Origin: Faecalicatena contorta
Lineage (GTDB): Bacteria; Bacillota; Clostridia; Lachnospirales; Lachnospiraceae
Direction: 5' to 3' (one strand)
Length of the DNA: 64,000 nt
NCBI RefSeq assembly: GCF_039521745.1
Contig: NZ_BAAACT010000010.1
Shown here: piece after piece, positions 43,625 through 51,330 of the stretch
Layout of the letters: the number at the start of each line of letters is the position of its first letter
Position numbering within the stretch: position 1 is the stretch's first letter
Translations under genes and position numbers: made by a program
Notes under the pieces: model-generated
Told to the model about the DNA's origin: nothing
Database searches by the model: none
The model's input: only the letters and a program-made list of their open reading frames with translations

Positions 43625-43773
43625 GCTGTTTTCCGAGGACAAGCCCGCCTCGAAAAAAATTTTAAGAAATTTTCAAAAAGGAAGCTTTTAGTGGGTAGCG
43701 AGCGGCTTTGCGTTCGCCTTGTTAGCGGAAAGGGAGAAACCCACCTCATTCCCCCAAGAAAGGGGGTGAAAAG

Positions 43774-44208
43774 ATGGATATGATCCCCCGCAATAACTAT
43801 GGCAAGCGGTGCCAGTTCGATGCTTACTGCAAGCTGGTACTGTACCATGAGGCAATCGACTACCTCCGGGAAATGCAGAGGCGCCGTGACAGAGAACTGT
43901 CATTCAGCGACCTTCCGCAAATGGAGATGGACAAGCTCTGCGTTGTAGATTATTACCCCAGTGACAGATTTACATTTTCGTCCCACGGGTATGACCTACA
44001 TATTGAAAACGAGCTTGTGGCTGATGCCTTCGCTGGTTTGTCTGTTCAGGAGCAGAGTATTTTGATCCTGCATTTTGTTCTGGACTTGCCGGATCAGGAG
44101 GTTGGTCGCCTTGTTGGAATGTCTCGCAGCGCCGTTCAGCGACGAAGGGCAAAGTCATTGACCGAGCTGCGGATCAAGTTGGCCGCACTCATGACGAAGG
44201 GAGGTTGA
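43774..44208 (+). CDS. Sigma-70 family factor of the ICE (Tn916 orf7-like)
   Basis: 144 aa, with ATG behind GGGGGTG. The C-terminal region 4 is clear: 'AFAGLSVQEQSILILHFVLD' then 'DQEVGRLVGMSRSAVQRRRA'. The N-terminal part is short and polar. Such small sigma-like regulators sit before xis/int in Tn916 and Tn1549 elements and are thought to turn on excision and transfer. The long hairpin-rich leader suggests attenuation control. Confidence 0.85.
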   Translation: MDMIPRNNYGKRCQFDAYCKLVLYHEAIDYLREMQRRRDRELSFSDLPQMEMDKLCVVDYYPSDRFTFSSHGYDLHIENELVADAFAGLSVQEQSILILHFVLDLPDQEVGRLVGMSRSAVQRRRAKSLTELRIKLAALMTKGG

Positions 44209-44212
44209 AGGT

Positions 44213-44449
44213 ATGAAGAAACCCACTTACAAGGGCAAGGAGCTTCTTCCTCTTTCGGTGATTGACGCCGCCCGTGACGGGGATTCTCAGGCTGTGGATC
44301 AGGTACTCCGGTACTATGAGGGCTATATCAATAAGCTCTGCACCCGGACGCTTTACGATCCTGACGGCCAGCCCCATGTTCGGGTGGACGAGTACATGAA
44401 GCGCCGATTGGAGATCAAGCTCATTCATTCCATTGTCAGCATGAGCTGA
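44213..44449 (+). CDS. Helix-turn-helix protein (Tn916 orf8-like)
   Basis: 78 aa, with ATG after GGGAGG. 'LLPLSVIDAARDGDSQAVDQ' and 'VLRYYEGYINKLCTRTLYD' match the conserved small protein that follows the sigma-like gene in Tn916-class elements, with similarity to sigma region 2. It is 4 bp downstream of the sigma gene and probably acts with it as the second half of a split regulator. Confidence 0.82.
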   Translation: MKKPTYKGKELLPLSVIDAARDGDSQAVDQVLRYYEGYINKLCTRTLYDPDGQPHVRVDEYMKRRLEIKLIHSIVSMS

Positions 44450-44976
44450 CAAGCCCGGTCTGAAAGCGGAAATAGCTTACCCTTTCCCTGTTTCTCTCTT
44501 TCGTGACCGGAGGTAGCACCTTGACAAAGAAAGCCCGTTGGGAGGTCAACGCCGCAGTACAAGGCAAACGGATACATTCCTGTTTGTGCCGAGCCATACG
44601 GTCGGTGCGCCATGACCTCGTTTCAAGTCCGCAGGACGGGACCACTGTAACGGGCGAGCGAACAGCACCAGGCCGCAAAGCAAGTGTGGCGGCTTGCGGG
44701 CGATGACACACGGGCAGGGTCAAAGATACTCGCGCATTGAACGCCCACAAAGCATTGTGCGCCGCACCCATCAGCATGGGCCGGGGTGAGACTCCCGTGG
44801 AGCTGTGCCAGCAGCCGTCCGTAAGCCTACTTTTCTTTTTTGAAAGTTTATGGATAGATCGTAAACTTTTCAATTAGCAGCAGACAAACACGGAGCAGCA
44901 CGGTAAAATAATGGTGGAAGTTATATTACCCACACATATTCGTGCTGTTCCTTTTCATAACTGAAAGGGGGTTCTC
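44450..44976. other. 527-bp region before xis-int, no firm gene
   Basis: An open frame from TTG 44521 to 44706 (61 aa) has a well-placed GGAGGT, but its composition is Arg/Ser/Thr-rich and it is not recognised. GCAGCACG near 44896 and CGTGCTGT near 44950 form an inverted repeat with a roughly 45-nt loop just upstream of xis. The rest shows nothing definite. Confidence 0.5.
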
Positions 44977-45183
44977 ATGTCTCAAACATGGAACGGCACG
45001 AAGAAAGAAACCCCTGAAAGAAGGACATATACGGTTGACGATATTGCTCAAATTCTGGGCATCGGAAGAACTTCCGCATATATCCTTGTAAAAGAAGGGC
45101 ACTTCAAAATCGTGCGAATTGGTAACGCCATACGCATTTCCAAGCGGTCATTTGACGAGTGGCTTGACTCCCTCGACCTGTGA
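44977..45183 (+). CDS. xis: Excisionase (Xis)
   Basis: 68 aa, with ATG behind GAAAGGGGG. It is a winged-helix excisionase: 'YTVDDIAQILGIGRTSAYIL' then 'FKIVRIGNAIRISKRSFDEW'. It is directly upstream of the integrase and near-identical in plan to the 65-aa protein at the left end. It should bend DNA at the element ends and push the integrase toward excision. Confidence 0.9.
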   Translation: MSQTWNGTKKETPERRTYTVDDIAQILGIGRTSAYILVKEGHFKIVRIGNAIRISKRSFDEWLDSLDL

Positions 45184-45203
45184 TCCAAGAAAGGAAGAAC
45201 GAT

Positions 45204-46598
45204 ATGGCATCTATAATCAAGCGAAAGAAAAACTATTCCGTTGTTTACAACTATGTGGATGAAAACGGAGAAACCAAACAGAAGTGGGAAACCTGGCATA
45301 CCCACAAAGAGGCCTTGAAGCGCAAGGCGGAAATCGAAAATCAGCAGCACACGGGAACTTTTCTCCCACCAAGCAATCAGACGATCACCGAATTCCTTTA
45401 TGACTTCGTATCTCTTTACGGAGAAAAGAAATGGGGCGTATCCATGTATGACAGCCAAACGGCGCTGATTGCGAACTATATCAATCCAATCATCGGTGAT
45501 ATGGAGGTACAGGCGGTTACTCCCCGTGCGGTTGACGGTTATATCCAGACCTTGCAGAAAACCAAGTCGGTGTCTACCAAGACCAGAAAGGCCGTTACCA
45601 CCTATGTCAGTGACAAGACCATTGAAAAGATCATCAAGCTCCTGCGGTGTGCGTTTAAGCAGGCGGTACGCTGGGAAATCATTGCACGAAATCCCTTTGA
45701 CAATGTGATTCTCCCGAAAACGGAGTATGCGAAACGGGATATCTGGACAGCGGATATGATCCGCCTTGCCCTGGACAAATGCACGGACAGCAAGCTCTAT
45801 GTGGCAATGAACCTTTCCTTTGCCTGCTCTCTGCGTATGGGTGAAATCCTGGGGCTGACCTGGGAGAACGTCCATATTTCCGATGAAGATATTGCGGCGG
45901 ATAATGCCTATGTCTACATCGACAAGGAGCTGACGAGGGCTTCCAAACGGGCGATTGAAACGCTGGGCGAGAAGGATATCTATTACATCTTCACTCCGCT
46001 CATGCCGAACACCAGCACAAGAATTATTCTGAAAAAGCCGAAAACCGATTCCAGCATCCGTAAGGTGTGGCTGCCGAAAACGCTGGCTTACATCCTGCGG
46101 GAATGGAAGAAGTCCCAGGACGAGCTGAAAGGCTTTCTGGGTGATGAGTATCAGGACTTCAATCTGGTTGTGGCACTTCCCAATGGACGGCCCTGCGAGG
46201 ATCGTATCATCCTCAAAGAATTTGCAAAGCTCCGTGAGGACGCAGGGCTACCGAAGGTGGTCTTTCATTCTCTCCGTCATTCCAGTACAACCTACAAACT
46301 GAAACTCAACCACGGCGATCTGAAAGCCACCCAGGGCGATACGGGCCATGCCGAGATCGACATGATAACCAGTATCTATGCTCACATTCTGGACGAGGAT
46401 AGAAAGGTCAATGCTCAGAAATTCGAGACAGCCTTCTATGCCAAGCCTGATCTTCGCAATGTCCGTCCACCGGAAGAACCGGTAAAATCGGAGCCTGCGA
46501 CCCTGGACCTTGAAAGCCTTGTGGAGCAGCTTCAGAAGTCGCCGGAGCTGGCAAGTGCGCTCGCAGCCCTGATAGCGGCGCAAGCCCCGGCAAAGTGA
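45204..46598 (+). CDS. int: Tyrosine recombinase / integrase of ICE1
   Basis: 464 aa from ATG at 45204, behind AAGGAAG; an in-frame start at 45180 overlaps xis. An N-terminal arm-binding domain ('KKNYSVVYNYVDENGETKQK') and core-binding domain lead to the catalytic part with Arg in 'CSLRMGEILGL', the 'HSLRHSSTTYK' box and the final Tyr in 'TSIYAHILDEDR'. It recombines the ICE core with the tRNA-Arg anticodon-loop site. TTAGCAA arm sites start 15 bp after its stop. It is homologous to the ICE2 integrase at 48022-49383. Confidence 0.95.
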   Translation: MASIIKRKKNYSVVYNYVDENGETKQKWETWHTHKEALKRKAEIENQQHTGTFLPPSNQTITEFLYDFVSLYGEKKWGVSMYDSQTALIANYINPIIGDMEVQAVTPRAVDGYIQTLQKTKSVSTKTRKAVTTYVSDKTIEKIIKLLRCAFKQAVRWEIIARNPFDNVILPKTEYAKRDIWTADMIRLALDKCTDSKLYVAMNLSFACSLRMGEILGLTWENVHISDEDIAADNAYVYIDKELTRASKRAIETLGEKDIYYIFTPLMPNTSTRIILKKPKTDSSIRKVWLPKTLAYILREWKKSQDELKGFLGDEYQDFNLVVALPNGRPCEDRIILKEFAKLREDAGLPKVVFHSLRHSSTTYKLKLNHGDLKATQGDTGHAEIDMITSIYAHILDEDRKVNAQKFETAFYAKPDLRNVRPPEEPVKSEPATLDLESLVEQLQKSPELASALAALIAAQAPAK

Positions 46599-46612
46599 TC
46601 CGAAAAATCGAA

Positions 46613-46672
46613 TTAGCAAAACGCAGAATTTTCTTAGCAAATTTCTGAAAAGCGTTCGAGTCCAATTAGCAA
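46613..46672. repeat. ICE1 right-end arm-type repeats (3 x TTAGCAA)
   Basis: TTAGCAA occurs at 46613-46619, 46634-46640 and 46666-46672, all in the same direction, directly after the integrase gene. With the two copies at the left end they form five matching sites, the expected substrate of the integrase's N-terminal domain. Confidence 0.6.
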
Positions 46673-46738
46673 ATATACATCATGCGGCGTATAAAAATCT
46701 CCCGGTAACGGAAGTGAAATTACTGGGAGAAGGAGGAA

Positions 46739-46777
46739 CAAAAAACGCTGCAAACCCCGAAAAAAGGCTTGCAGCGG
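46739..46777 (-). terminator. Terminator linked to the right tRNA 3' half
   Basis: Read leftward, CGCTGCAA pairs with TTGCAGCG, followed by TTTTTTGTT. It follows the tRNA 3' half just as the left-end terminator does. Confidence 0.75.
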
Positions 46778-46787
46778 TGCTTTCTGG

Positions 46788-46829
46788 CGTCCCAGAGAGG
46801 ATTTGAACCTCCGACCCCACGCTTAGGAG
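46788..46829 (-). other. Second tRNA-Arg(CCT) 3' half; right attachment site of ICE1
   Basis: Read leftward: loop CTCCTAA, stem, variable loop, T-arm GGAGG-TTCAAAT-CCTCT, and acceptor strand CTGGGAC plus G. Its sequence differs from the left copy, so it came with an element from another host. No tRNA 5' half lies to the right; ICE2 DNA starts there instead. Confidence 0.75.
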
Positions 46830-46961
46830 TTATACAGGGTGCTGTCAATTTTTGGTATGTTCTGTATAATAAAGCCTGATTTTTCTTATGAAAAACGGCT
46901 TTCCAATTTTTATCCAGTCAATTACTGTAATCAGCTATAAACCTTAGATAAGTACAGCTTG

Positions 46962-46979
46962 TTAGCAACTTTTTAGCTA
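46962..46979. repeat. ICE2 left-end arm-type repeats
   Basis: TTAGCAA (46962-46968) and TTAGCTA (46973-46979) lie about 135 bp inside the ICE2 core, the same distance as the ICE1 left-end pair from its core. Confidence 0.45.
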
Positions 46980-47293
46980 CAGCTAATATTTGGGGAAGTA
47001 TGTAATGATACTAACTACATCAATCCTATGACTACCATTCCCTTAGAGGTGGAAATGATATCTATATTTAATTGACCAGATTTATATTTATAATATACAA
47101 CGTGAGCGTGTATTTGTCTATGGAAATTTCGACTACTTTTTATTTTTGAAATTAGAGGATTTTCCAATAATGCATTTCCATTAAAACCAACGCTTCCTTA
47201 TAGACGCTATATTATTTATTCTTTCCAAATAGGTGCAAAAAAAGAGCATTTACGGTTTTACGGTAAATACTCTTTTTACTGCCAATATTCAAT

Positions 47294-47608
47294 TTATATC
47301 ATTCGATTTTCATAATCTTGTAACTCATGGAAAATATCATCCACATATACAACATCATTTTCTATTCTGTACAACATAAAGTATCTGTGCTGTTGAAAAT
47401 TTATTCGACGATATCCAAGGCTCTGTAAACGTGGATTGTCGCATACATTCAAACTACTCGCTACATACTTCAACTTTTTAATAGTATCCTCAAAATCATC
47501 AAGCACATTTTTGGCTGCCTGCTTATTTTTCTTGGCAAAAAGCAGATACTGTATAAACTGGTTCAAGTCTTCTTCTGCTTCAGCTGTTACAACTACTTTA
47601 TAATCTAT
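47294..47608 (-). CDS. RelE/ParE family toxin with an ATA at the expected start
   Basis: 104 aa if read from ATA at 47608. The family N-terminus 'DYKVVVTAEAEEDLNQFIQY' is intact upstream of the first usual start (TTG at 47566), and GAGAGG lies five bases before the ATA. A stop codon precedes it, so no other start is available for the full protein. The rest ('LQSLGYRRINFQQHRYFMLY', 'VVYVDDIFHELQDYENRM') is a complete toxin that would cut mRNA on ribosomes or inhibit gyrase. It overlaps the antitoxin gene by 11 bp. Confidence 0.8.
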   Translation of the reverse strand: MDYKVVVTAEAEEDLNQFIQYLLFAKKNKQAAKNVLDDFEDTIKKLKYVASSLNVCDNPRLQSLGYRRINFQQHRYFMLYRIENDVVYVDDIFHELQDYENRMI

Positions 47609-47891
47609 ATTTTCCTCTCATATCTGAAATCACATCATCTGCATTTCGGTAATTTCCCTTTTTTGAAGATTCTCTGGATTGTTCCAGTCTTTGAAGCATC
47701 TCTTCTTCTGTCATAGATGTATAAGGATTATGCACAGTTCGTTTTATTTCAAATGGAAATCCATTATATGCAACCGCCTGCGTTAAAAACATCCTTATTG
47801 CTGATGTCGTATCAGTTCCAAGATCTTTAAAAAGCTGATCTGATTTATTTTTTAAGTCATCGTCTACCCTGATCTGAATTGTACTTGCCAT
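47598..47891 (-). CDS. RelB/DinJ family antitoxin
   Basis: 97 aa, with ATG at 47891 behind GGAGG. A ribbon-helix-helix N-terminus ('TIQIRVDDDLKNKSDQLFKD') and 'AIRMFLTQAVAYNGFPFEIK' are typical of RelB/DinJ. It should bind the downstream toxin and repress the operon. It helps keep ICE2 in the population. Its stop overlaps the toxin's likely start. Confidence 0.9.
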   Translation of the reverse strand: MASTIQIRVDDDLKNKSDQLFKDLGTDTTSAIRMFLTQAVAYNGFPFEIKRTVHNPYTSMTEEEMLQRLEQSRESSKKGNYRNADDVISDMRGKYRL

Positions 47892-48021
47892 TTTAGAAAC
47901 CTCCTTTTTTCTTCATTATAATGCCATTTCATTGCTGATTCAATACAATTGTATTGATGTTTTGCTCGCTTTTATTGAATAATTTCTATAGGCATGATGG
48001 AGATAGACTCACTACATTTCA

Positions 48022-49383
48022 TTACTTCATTGTCTTAGCCAGCGAATTAAGCAACGCCCGCATTTCCGGATTCGCCAGAGCTTTCATCAATAATTCCATA
48101 TCGACTTCTTCAGAAACCATATTTGGCTCAAGATTATTTTTCTTGTAAAATGCATCTTCAAATAATTCAGCGTTCTTTTTTCTGTCTTCATCAATAATAT
48201 GGGAATACACATTTGTAACCATATCTGTCTGGGAATGACCAGAATCGCCCTGCACAGCTTTTATATCACCTTTATTGAGCTTTAACTTATATGTGACACT
48301 GCTATGACGCAAACTGTGAAATACAACTTTGGGGAGATGATGTTCTTCAATCAGCTTATTGAAAGATACTCGAATTGTTCCGGCTTCTAATGGAGAGCCA
48401 AATTCACTTGTCATCACTAAGTTGTAATCATTATATTCCTCTCCAAGGATTGCTTTTGTATTAAGTTGTTTCAATTTCCATTTTTGCAGCATTTCGGCAA
48501 CACTTCTTGGTAGAAAAACTTTACGTACACTACTTTCTGTTTTCGGTATTTTCAGAACAAGAAGAGTAGTATTCTTTGTATGACTTGAAGGAAAAACATA
48601 CAGAATGTCTTTTGCATCCAAGGTATCCAAAGAAATTTTCTTGATTCGTTGTACTTCTTTATTTACAAATATATAGGATCTGTTTTCCTCAATTGCTTCG
48701 GGGGAAATATCTACACAATCCCAGGTTAAACCAAGCAGTTCCCCCATACGTAAAGTACAGGAAAAGGCCAAATTTATAGCAAGCTTCAACCGTTCATCTT
48801 CACATACATCTATTGCATAAAAAAGGGTTTCTGCATTCCATATTTCACGGTGTTGAGTTTTGTGTTTTGGTACAGAAGCAAGCGTACAAGGATTTTTTTC
48901 TATTAATTCCCATTTCATTGCTTGTTTGAAACAGCTTCGGAGTATTTTGTGAATGTCTTTTATTGTACTTGGCGATACATATTCATGCTTTTTCTTTCCA
49001 GTTGCCGAATTTATGACAGATGGGGTTATTAGAAGTTTTTTATAATACTGTTCAATAAATCTTGTATTAATATCTTCAAGTTTTACATTACCAATAATTG
49101 GAAGTATATAATTGTTGATTACACCCATATTTCCCTCATAAGTCGAGTAGGTCCAGTTTTCTTTTCCATATAAAGTAATATATTCACCAATCAGTTCTTC
49201 GACAGTCTTGCAGTTACGAACAACAAAGTTTCCAAGATTCTGTTTGAATTCAATTTCCTTTTTACGTCTCAATGCTTCAGCACGGGTTGGATAAGTTTCC
49301 CATTTCTGTTTCCTTTTTCCATTTTCATCGATATAGGAGTAAATTACACTGTATTTATCATTTCTCTTTCTTATAGACGCCAT
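48022..49383 (-). CDS. int: Tyrosine recombinase / integrase of ICE2
   Basis: 453 aa. It has the same domain plan as the ICE1 integrase: an N-terminal arm-binding part ('NDKYSVIYSYIDENGKRKQK'), then catalytic 'CTLRMGELLGL', 'HSLRHSSVTYK' and 'TNVYSHIIDEDR'. It lies about 1.2 kb inside the core and reads toward it. Shared specificity for the tRNA-Arg site explains the tandem insertion. The upstream regulator gene ends 2 bp before it, so they form an operon. Confidence 0.95.
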   Translation of the reverse strand: MASIRKRNDKYSVIYSYIDENGKRKQKWETYPTRAEALRRKKEIEFKQNLGNFVVRNCKTVEELIGEYITLYGKENWTYSTYEGNMGVINNYILPIIGNVKLEDINTRFIEQYYKKLLITPSVINSATGKKKHEYVSPSTIKDIHKILRSCFKQAMKWELIEKNPCTLASVPKHKTQHREIWNAETLFYAIDVCEDERLKLAINLAFSCTLRMGELLGLTWDCVDISPEAIEENRSYIFVNKEVQRIKKISLDTLDAKDILYVFPSSHTKNTTLLVLKIPKTESSVRKVFLPRSVAEMLQKWKLKQLNTKAILGEEYNDYNLVMTSEFGSPLEAGTIRVSFNKLIEEHHLPKVVFHSLRHSSVTYKLKLNKGDIKAVQGDSGHSQTDMVTNVYSHIIDEDRKKNAELFEDAFYKKNNLEPNMVSEEVDMELLMKALANPEMRALLNSLAKTMK

Positions 49384-49384
49384 A

Positions 49385-50362
49385 TTATTTAGCCCTTCCT
49401 TCCATTTCTCGGATTTTTAACCATTCTTCAAATTCCTTGCGATCAATACGAACTCGACTGCCTATCTTGATAAATGAAAACTTTTTTTCTGACATCCATT
49501 TTGATATCATGCCACGGCTGATCTTAGCTAATAGAGCAGCTTCATCCATCGTTAAATACTTCAGGTTTCCATTCACCGCACGATTATTAGTAGTTAATAA
49601 TTTTGAAGTACGATAATTAGAAAGCGTCGGATTCTTTTCTTGTTTTACTTCTTTATATTCGGTAATCGGGCTCAATTGATATGTGCTCTGAGCTTTCAGG
49701 AATCGTTGAAAACTTTCTTTGGTTATCCTTTTTTTATCTCCAATTACTACAATTTCGAAAAAGGAACAATATTGTTTATTTCTTAGCAAGGAATAGACAT
49801 TCTTTCTTTTTATTCCGAGTAATCTTGCCATCTCAGGCATTGTTATGGATTCCGCTTCAATTTTGGCATCTTTTTCTTTATCTTGCTGGGTTCTGTAATG
49901 AGATTGTCCTTTATACCAGCTCCAAAAGGATTTCTTAGGAATTCGTTTCCAGTAATCTACGATAATAACTTCAAAAACATCCTTTTTCATTAAATCATAT
50001 ACACAGCTTTCACAAATGCCCAATAGCTTTGAAATGTCTTTAACAGAATATGTTTTATTCTTCAGCTCTAGTCCGGGTTCTTCTCCCGTGACTTTATGAT
50101 ATTTTATCTGGTTGGCATACCACTTTTCAAAACTATCAATATTAATCCGTATTTTTCCGTAATATTCTTCATGCAGAAATAAATCTTTATGTAACAGCCA
50201 ATAGCGGTCTGTCTTCTTAAGCCCTAATAAATTTCCCATTTCGGGAACTGTCATCCATTTTTTCTTTCCGGCAGGCTTCTTTTTGTATGGGCTGCTACGG
50301 TTAATATCATTAATCAGAGCCTGAACAAGTTTTTCTTGATCATTTACATTCATTTTCGTCAC
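49385..50362 (-). CDS. Protein with four tandem excisionase-like winged-helix domains
   Basis: 325 aa. Four Xis/MerR-like units follow one another: about 34-85 ('MTVPEMGNLLGLKKTDRYWL'), 103-155 ('YSVKDISKLLGICESCVYDL'), 172-225 ('ITMPEMARLLGIKRKNVYSL') and 268-318 ('LTMDEAALLAKISRGMISKW'). Each ends in a basic wing and a 'SFEKW/SFWSW/SFQRF/EFEEW' close. Normal Xis proteins have one unit. It is the gene before the ICE2 integrase and probably the architectural factor for recombination. I know no characterised four-unit homologue. Confidence 0.8.
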   Translation of the reverse strand: MTKMNVNDQEKLVQALINDINRSSPYKKKPAGKKKWMTVPEMGNLLGLKKTDRYWLLHKDLFLHEEYYGKIRINIDSFEKWYANQIKYHKVTGEEPGLELKNKTYSVKDISKLLGICESCVYDLMKKDVFEVIIVDYWKRIPKKSFWSWYKGQSHYRTQQDKEKDAKIEAESITMPEMARLLGIKRKNVYSLLRNKQYCSFFEIVVIGDKKRITKESFQRFLKAQSTYQLSPITEYKEVKQEKNPTLSNYRTSKLLTTNNRAVNGNLKYLTMDEAALLAKISRGMISKWMSEKKFSFIKIGSRVRIDRKEFEEWLKIREMEGRAK

Positions 50363-50405
50363 CTCATCAGTAATATACCTGTCTTAAGTAAAAATGGGTA
50401 GGATG

Positions 50406-50594
50406 TCAAAAACTATCCGTTTCAGATTGTCCATCCAACCATAGATCAAAACTCTTTTTGGAAATGCGATATCGACTTCCTTCTAACTGGATCCAATGAA
50501 ATTCCTTTCTTTTGAGTAATGCATAAACAGCTGGACGACTGATTCCTAATATTTCTTGGATTTCCTTTACTATGTAACATCTTTTCTGACTCAT
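50406..50594 (-). CDS. Small excisionase-like helix-turn-helix protein
   Basis: 62 aa, with ATG at 50594. One winged-helix unit: 'YIVKEIQEILGISRPAVYAL' then 'FHWIQLEGSRYRISKKSFDL'. It lies 43 bp before the four-unit protein and is likely in the same operon with the integrase. One copy of the 31-bp inverted repeat sits about 40 bp upstream of its start. Confidence 0.85.
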   Translation of the reverse strand: MSQKRCYIVKEIQEILGISRPAVYALLKRKEFHWIQLEGSRYRISKKSFDLWLDGQSETDSF

Positions 50595-51072
50595 ATGATT
50601 TACCTCACTTTCTGATTTGTTATTGTCTACATATGTAGAAACGTTTTAGGAGGCTTATACAACCATTTGACTCAACTTTTTTATTTTTATTAGAAAATTA
50701 CTACTTTTTACTTTAAATAGCTGTTTCCCAAAAAAGGAACGCAGCTATTTAGAGATGATCTGTGATAATTTAAGCAAAAAGACGCTATTGAATGGAAAAG
50801 TAAGGATTGGTCTCATTATTTCTTGTAATACTTGATACGAAGAACTGATGGAAGAATAGTACGATGTTGTGATTGAATGAAGAAAATGATTAGAGGTACA
50901 ATCGGTATTTGATGGAGAGTATTTGCTATGACGAGAAAGTTGCTGAATGTAGATATAAATAGAACCAATAACGCTGGTGTGGAATCTTGAAAATCCAGAC
51001 CGGCGTTATTAATTTACAACAACTAATGTTGCGCTTCTTTCAACTTGATGTAACAAAGATCTGATTTGAGTT
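50595..51072. other. 478-bp intergenic region
   Basis: No gene is seen. It holds the left 31-bp inverted repeat (50635-50665) and a 12-bp hairpin at 50967-51010 (AATAACGCTGGT with ACCGGCGTTATT) downstream of the leftward XRE gene, a possible terminator without a clear T run. Confidence 0.6.
50635..50665 (+). repeat. Left copy of a 31-bp inverted repeat
   Basis: Begins GTAGAAACGTTTTAGG and ends ATACAACCA. Its reverse complement at 55735-55765 differs at a single base. The pair brackets a 5.1-kb block of seven genes. Confidence 0.85.
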
Positions 51073-51273
51073 TCAGTCTTCGATTTGAAAAATTTCTTCT
51101 ACTGGCATTTTTAGATAATGTGCCAGCCGGATTGCAATTTCGAGAGAGGCATTTCGCTCGCCTCGTTCAATGCGTCCGATGGTGTCGCTGCAAGATCCGA
51201 CAGCCTTTGCAAGATCCGCCTGAATGAGATTACGTTCTTCCCGGATATCTTTAAGCGTGTTGTTAATTGCCAT
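51073..51273 (-). CDS. XRE family helix-turn-helix regulator
   Basis: 66 aa, essentially one Cro/CI domain: 'RNLIQADLAKAVGSCSDTIG' and 'RIERGERNASLEIAIRLAHY', with 'LKMPVEEIFQIED' as tail. This is the common small phage- or ICE-type repressor. It lies 57 bp downstream of the S24 repressor on the same strand and could share its promoter. Confidence 0.88.
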   Translation of the reverse strand: MAINNTLKDIREERNLIQADLAKAVGSCSDTIGRIERGERNASLEIAIRLAHYLKMPVEEIFQIED

Positions 51274-51330
51274 TTCATCACTTCCTTTTTTATTTTCAGA
51301 AAGAACAGGATAGAAACCTGTTGTCGAGCT

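Larger units (their letters stand above)
10558..46829. mobile_element. ICE1: Tn1549/CTn-type integrative conjugative element in tRNA-Arg
   Basis: The span between the two CGCTTAGGAGT cores (10549-10559 and 46820-46830) contains a full set of conjugation genes, a MobC/relaxase pair and a terminal Xis-integrase pair. TTAGCAA repeats lie inside both ends. At about 36.3 kb it is typical for this class. Four blocks of AT-richer cargo interrupt the GC-rich backbone. Confidence 0.85.
46599..47293. other. ICE1-ICE2 junction region
   Basis: No gene is seen. It holds the ICE1 arm repeats, a tRNA terminator, the second tRNA-Arg 3' half with the core, and then the ICE2 left end with TTAGCAA-like repeats at 46962-46979. 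From about 47000 to 47290 I see only AT-rich sequence. Confidence 0.7.

Noticed and set aside
44521..44706. Possible 61-aa gene before xis
   Set aside because: The ribosome site is good but the composition is atypical and I recognise no family; kept only as a note in the regional entry.
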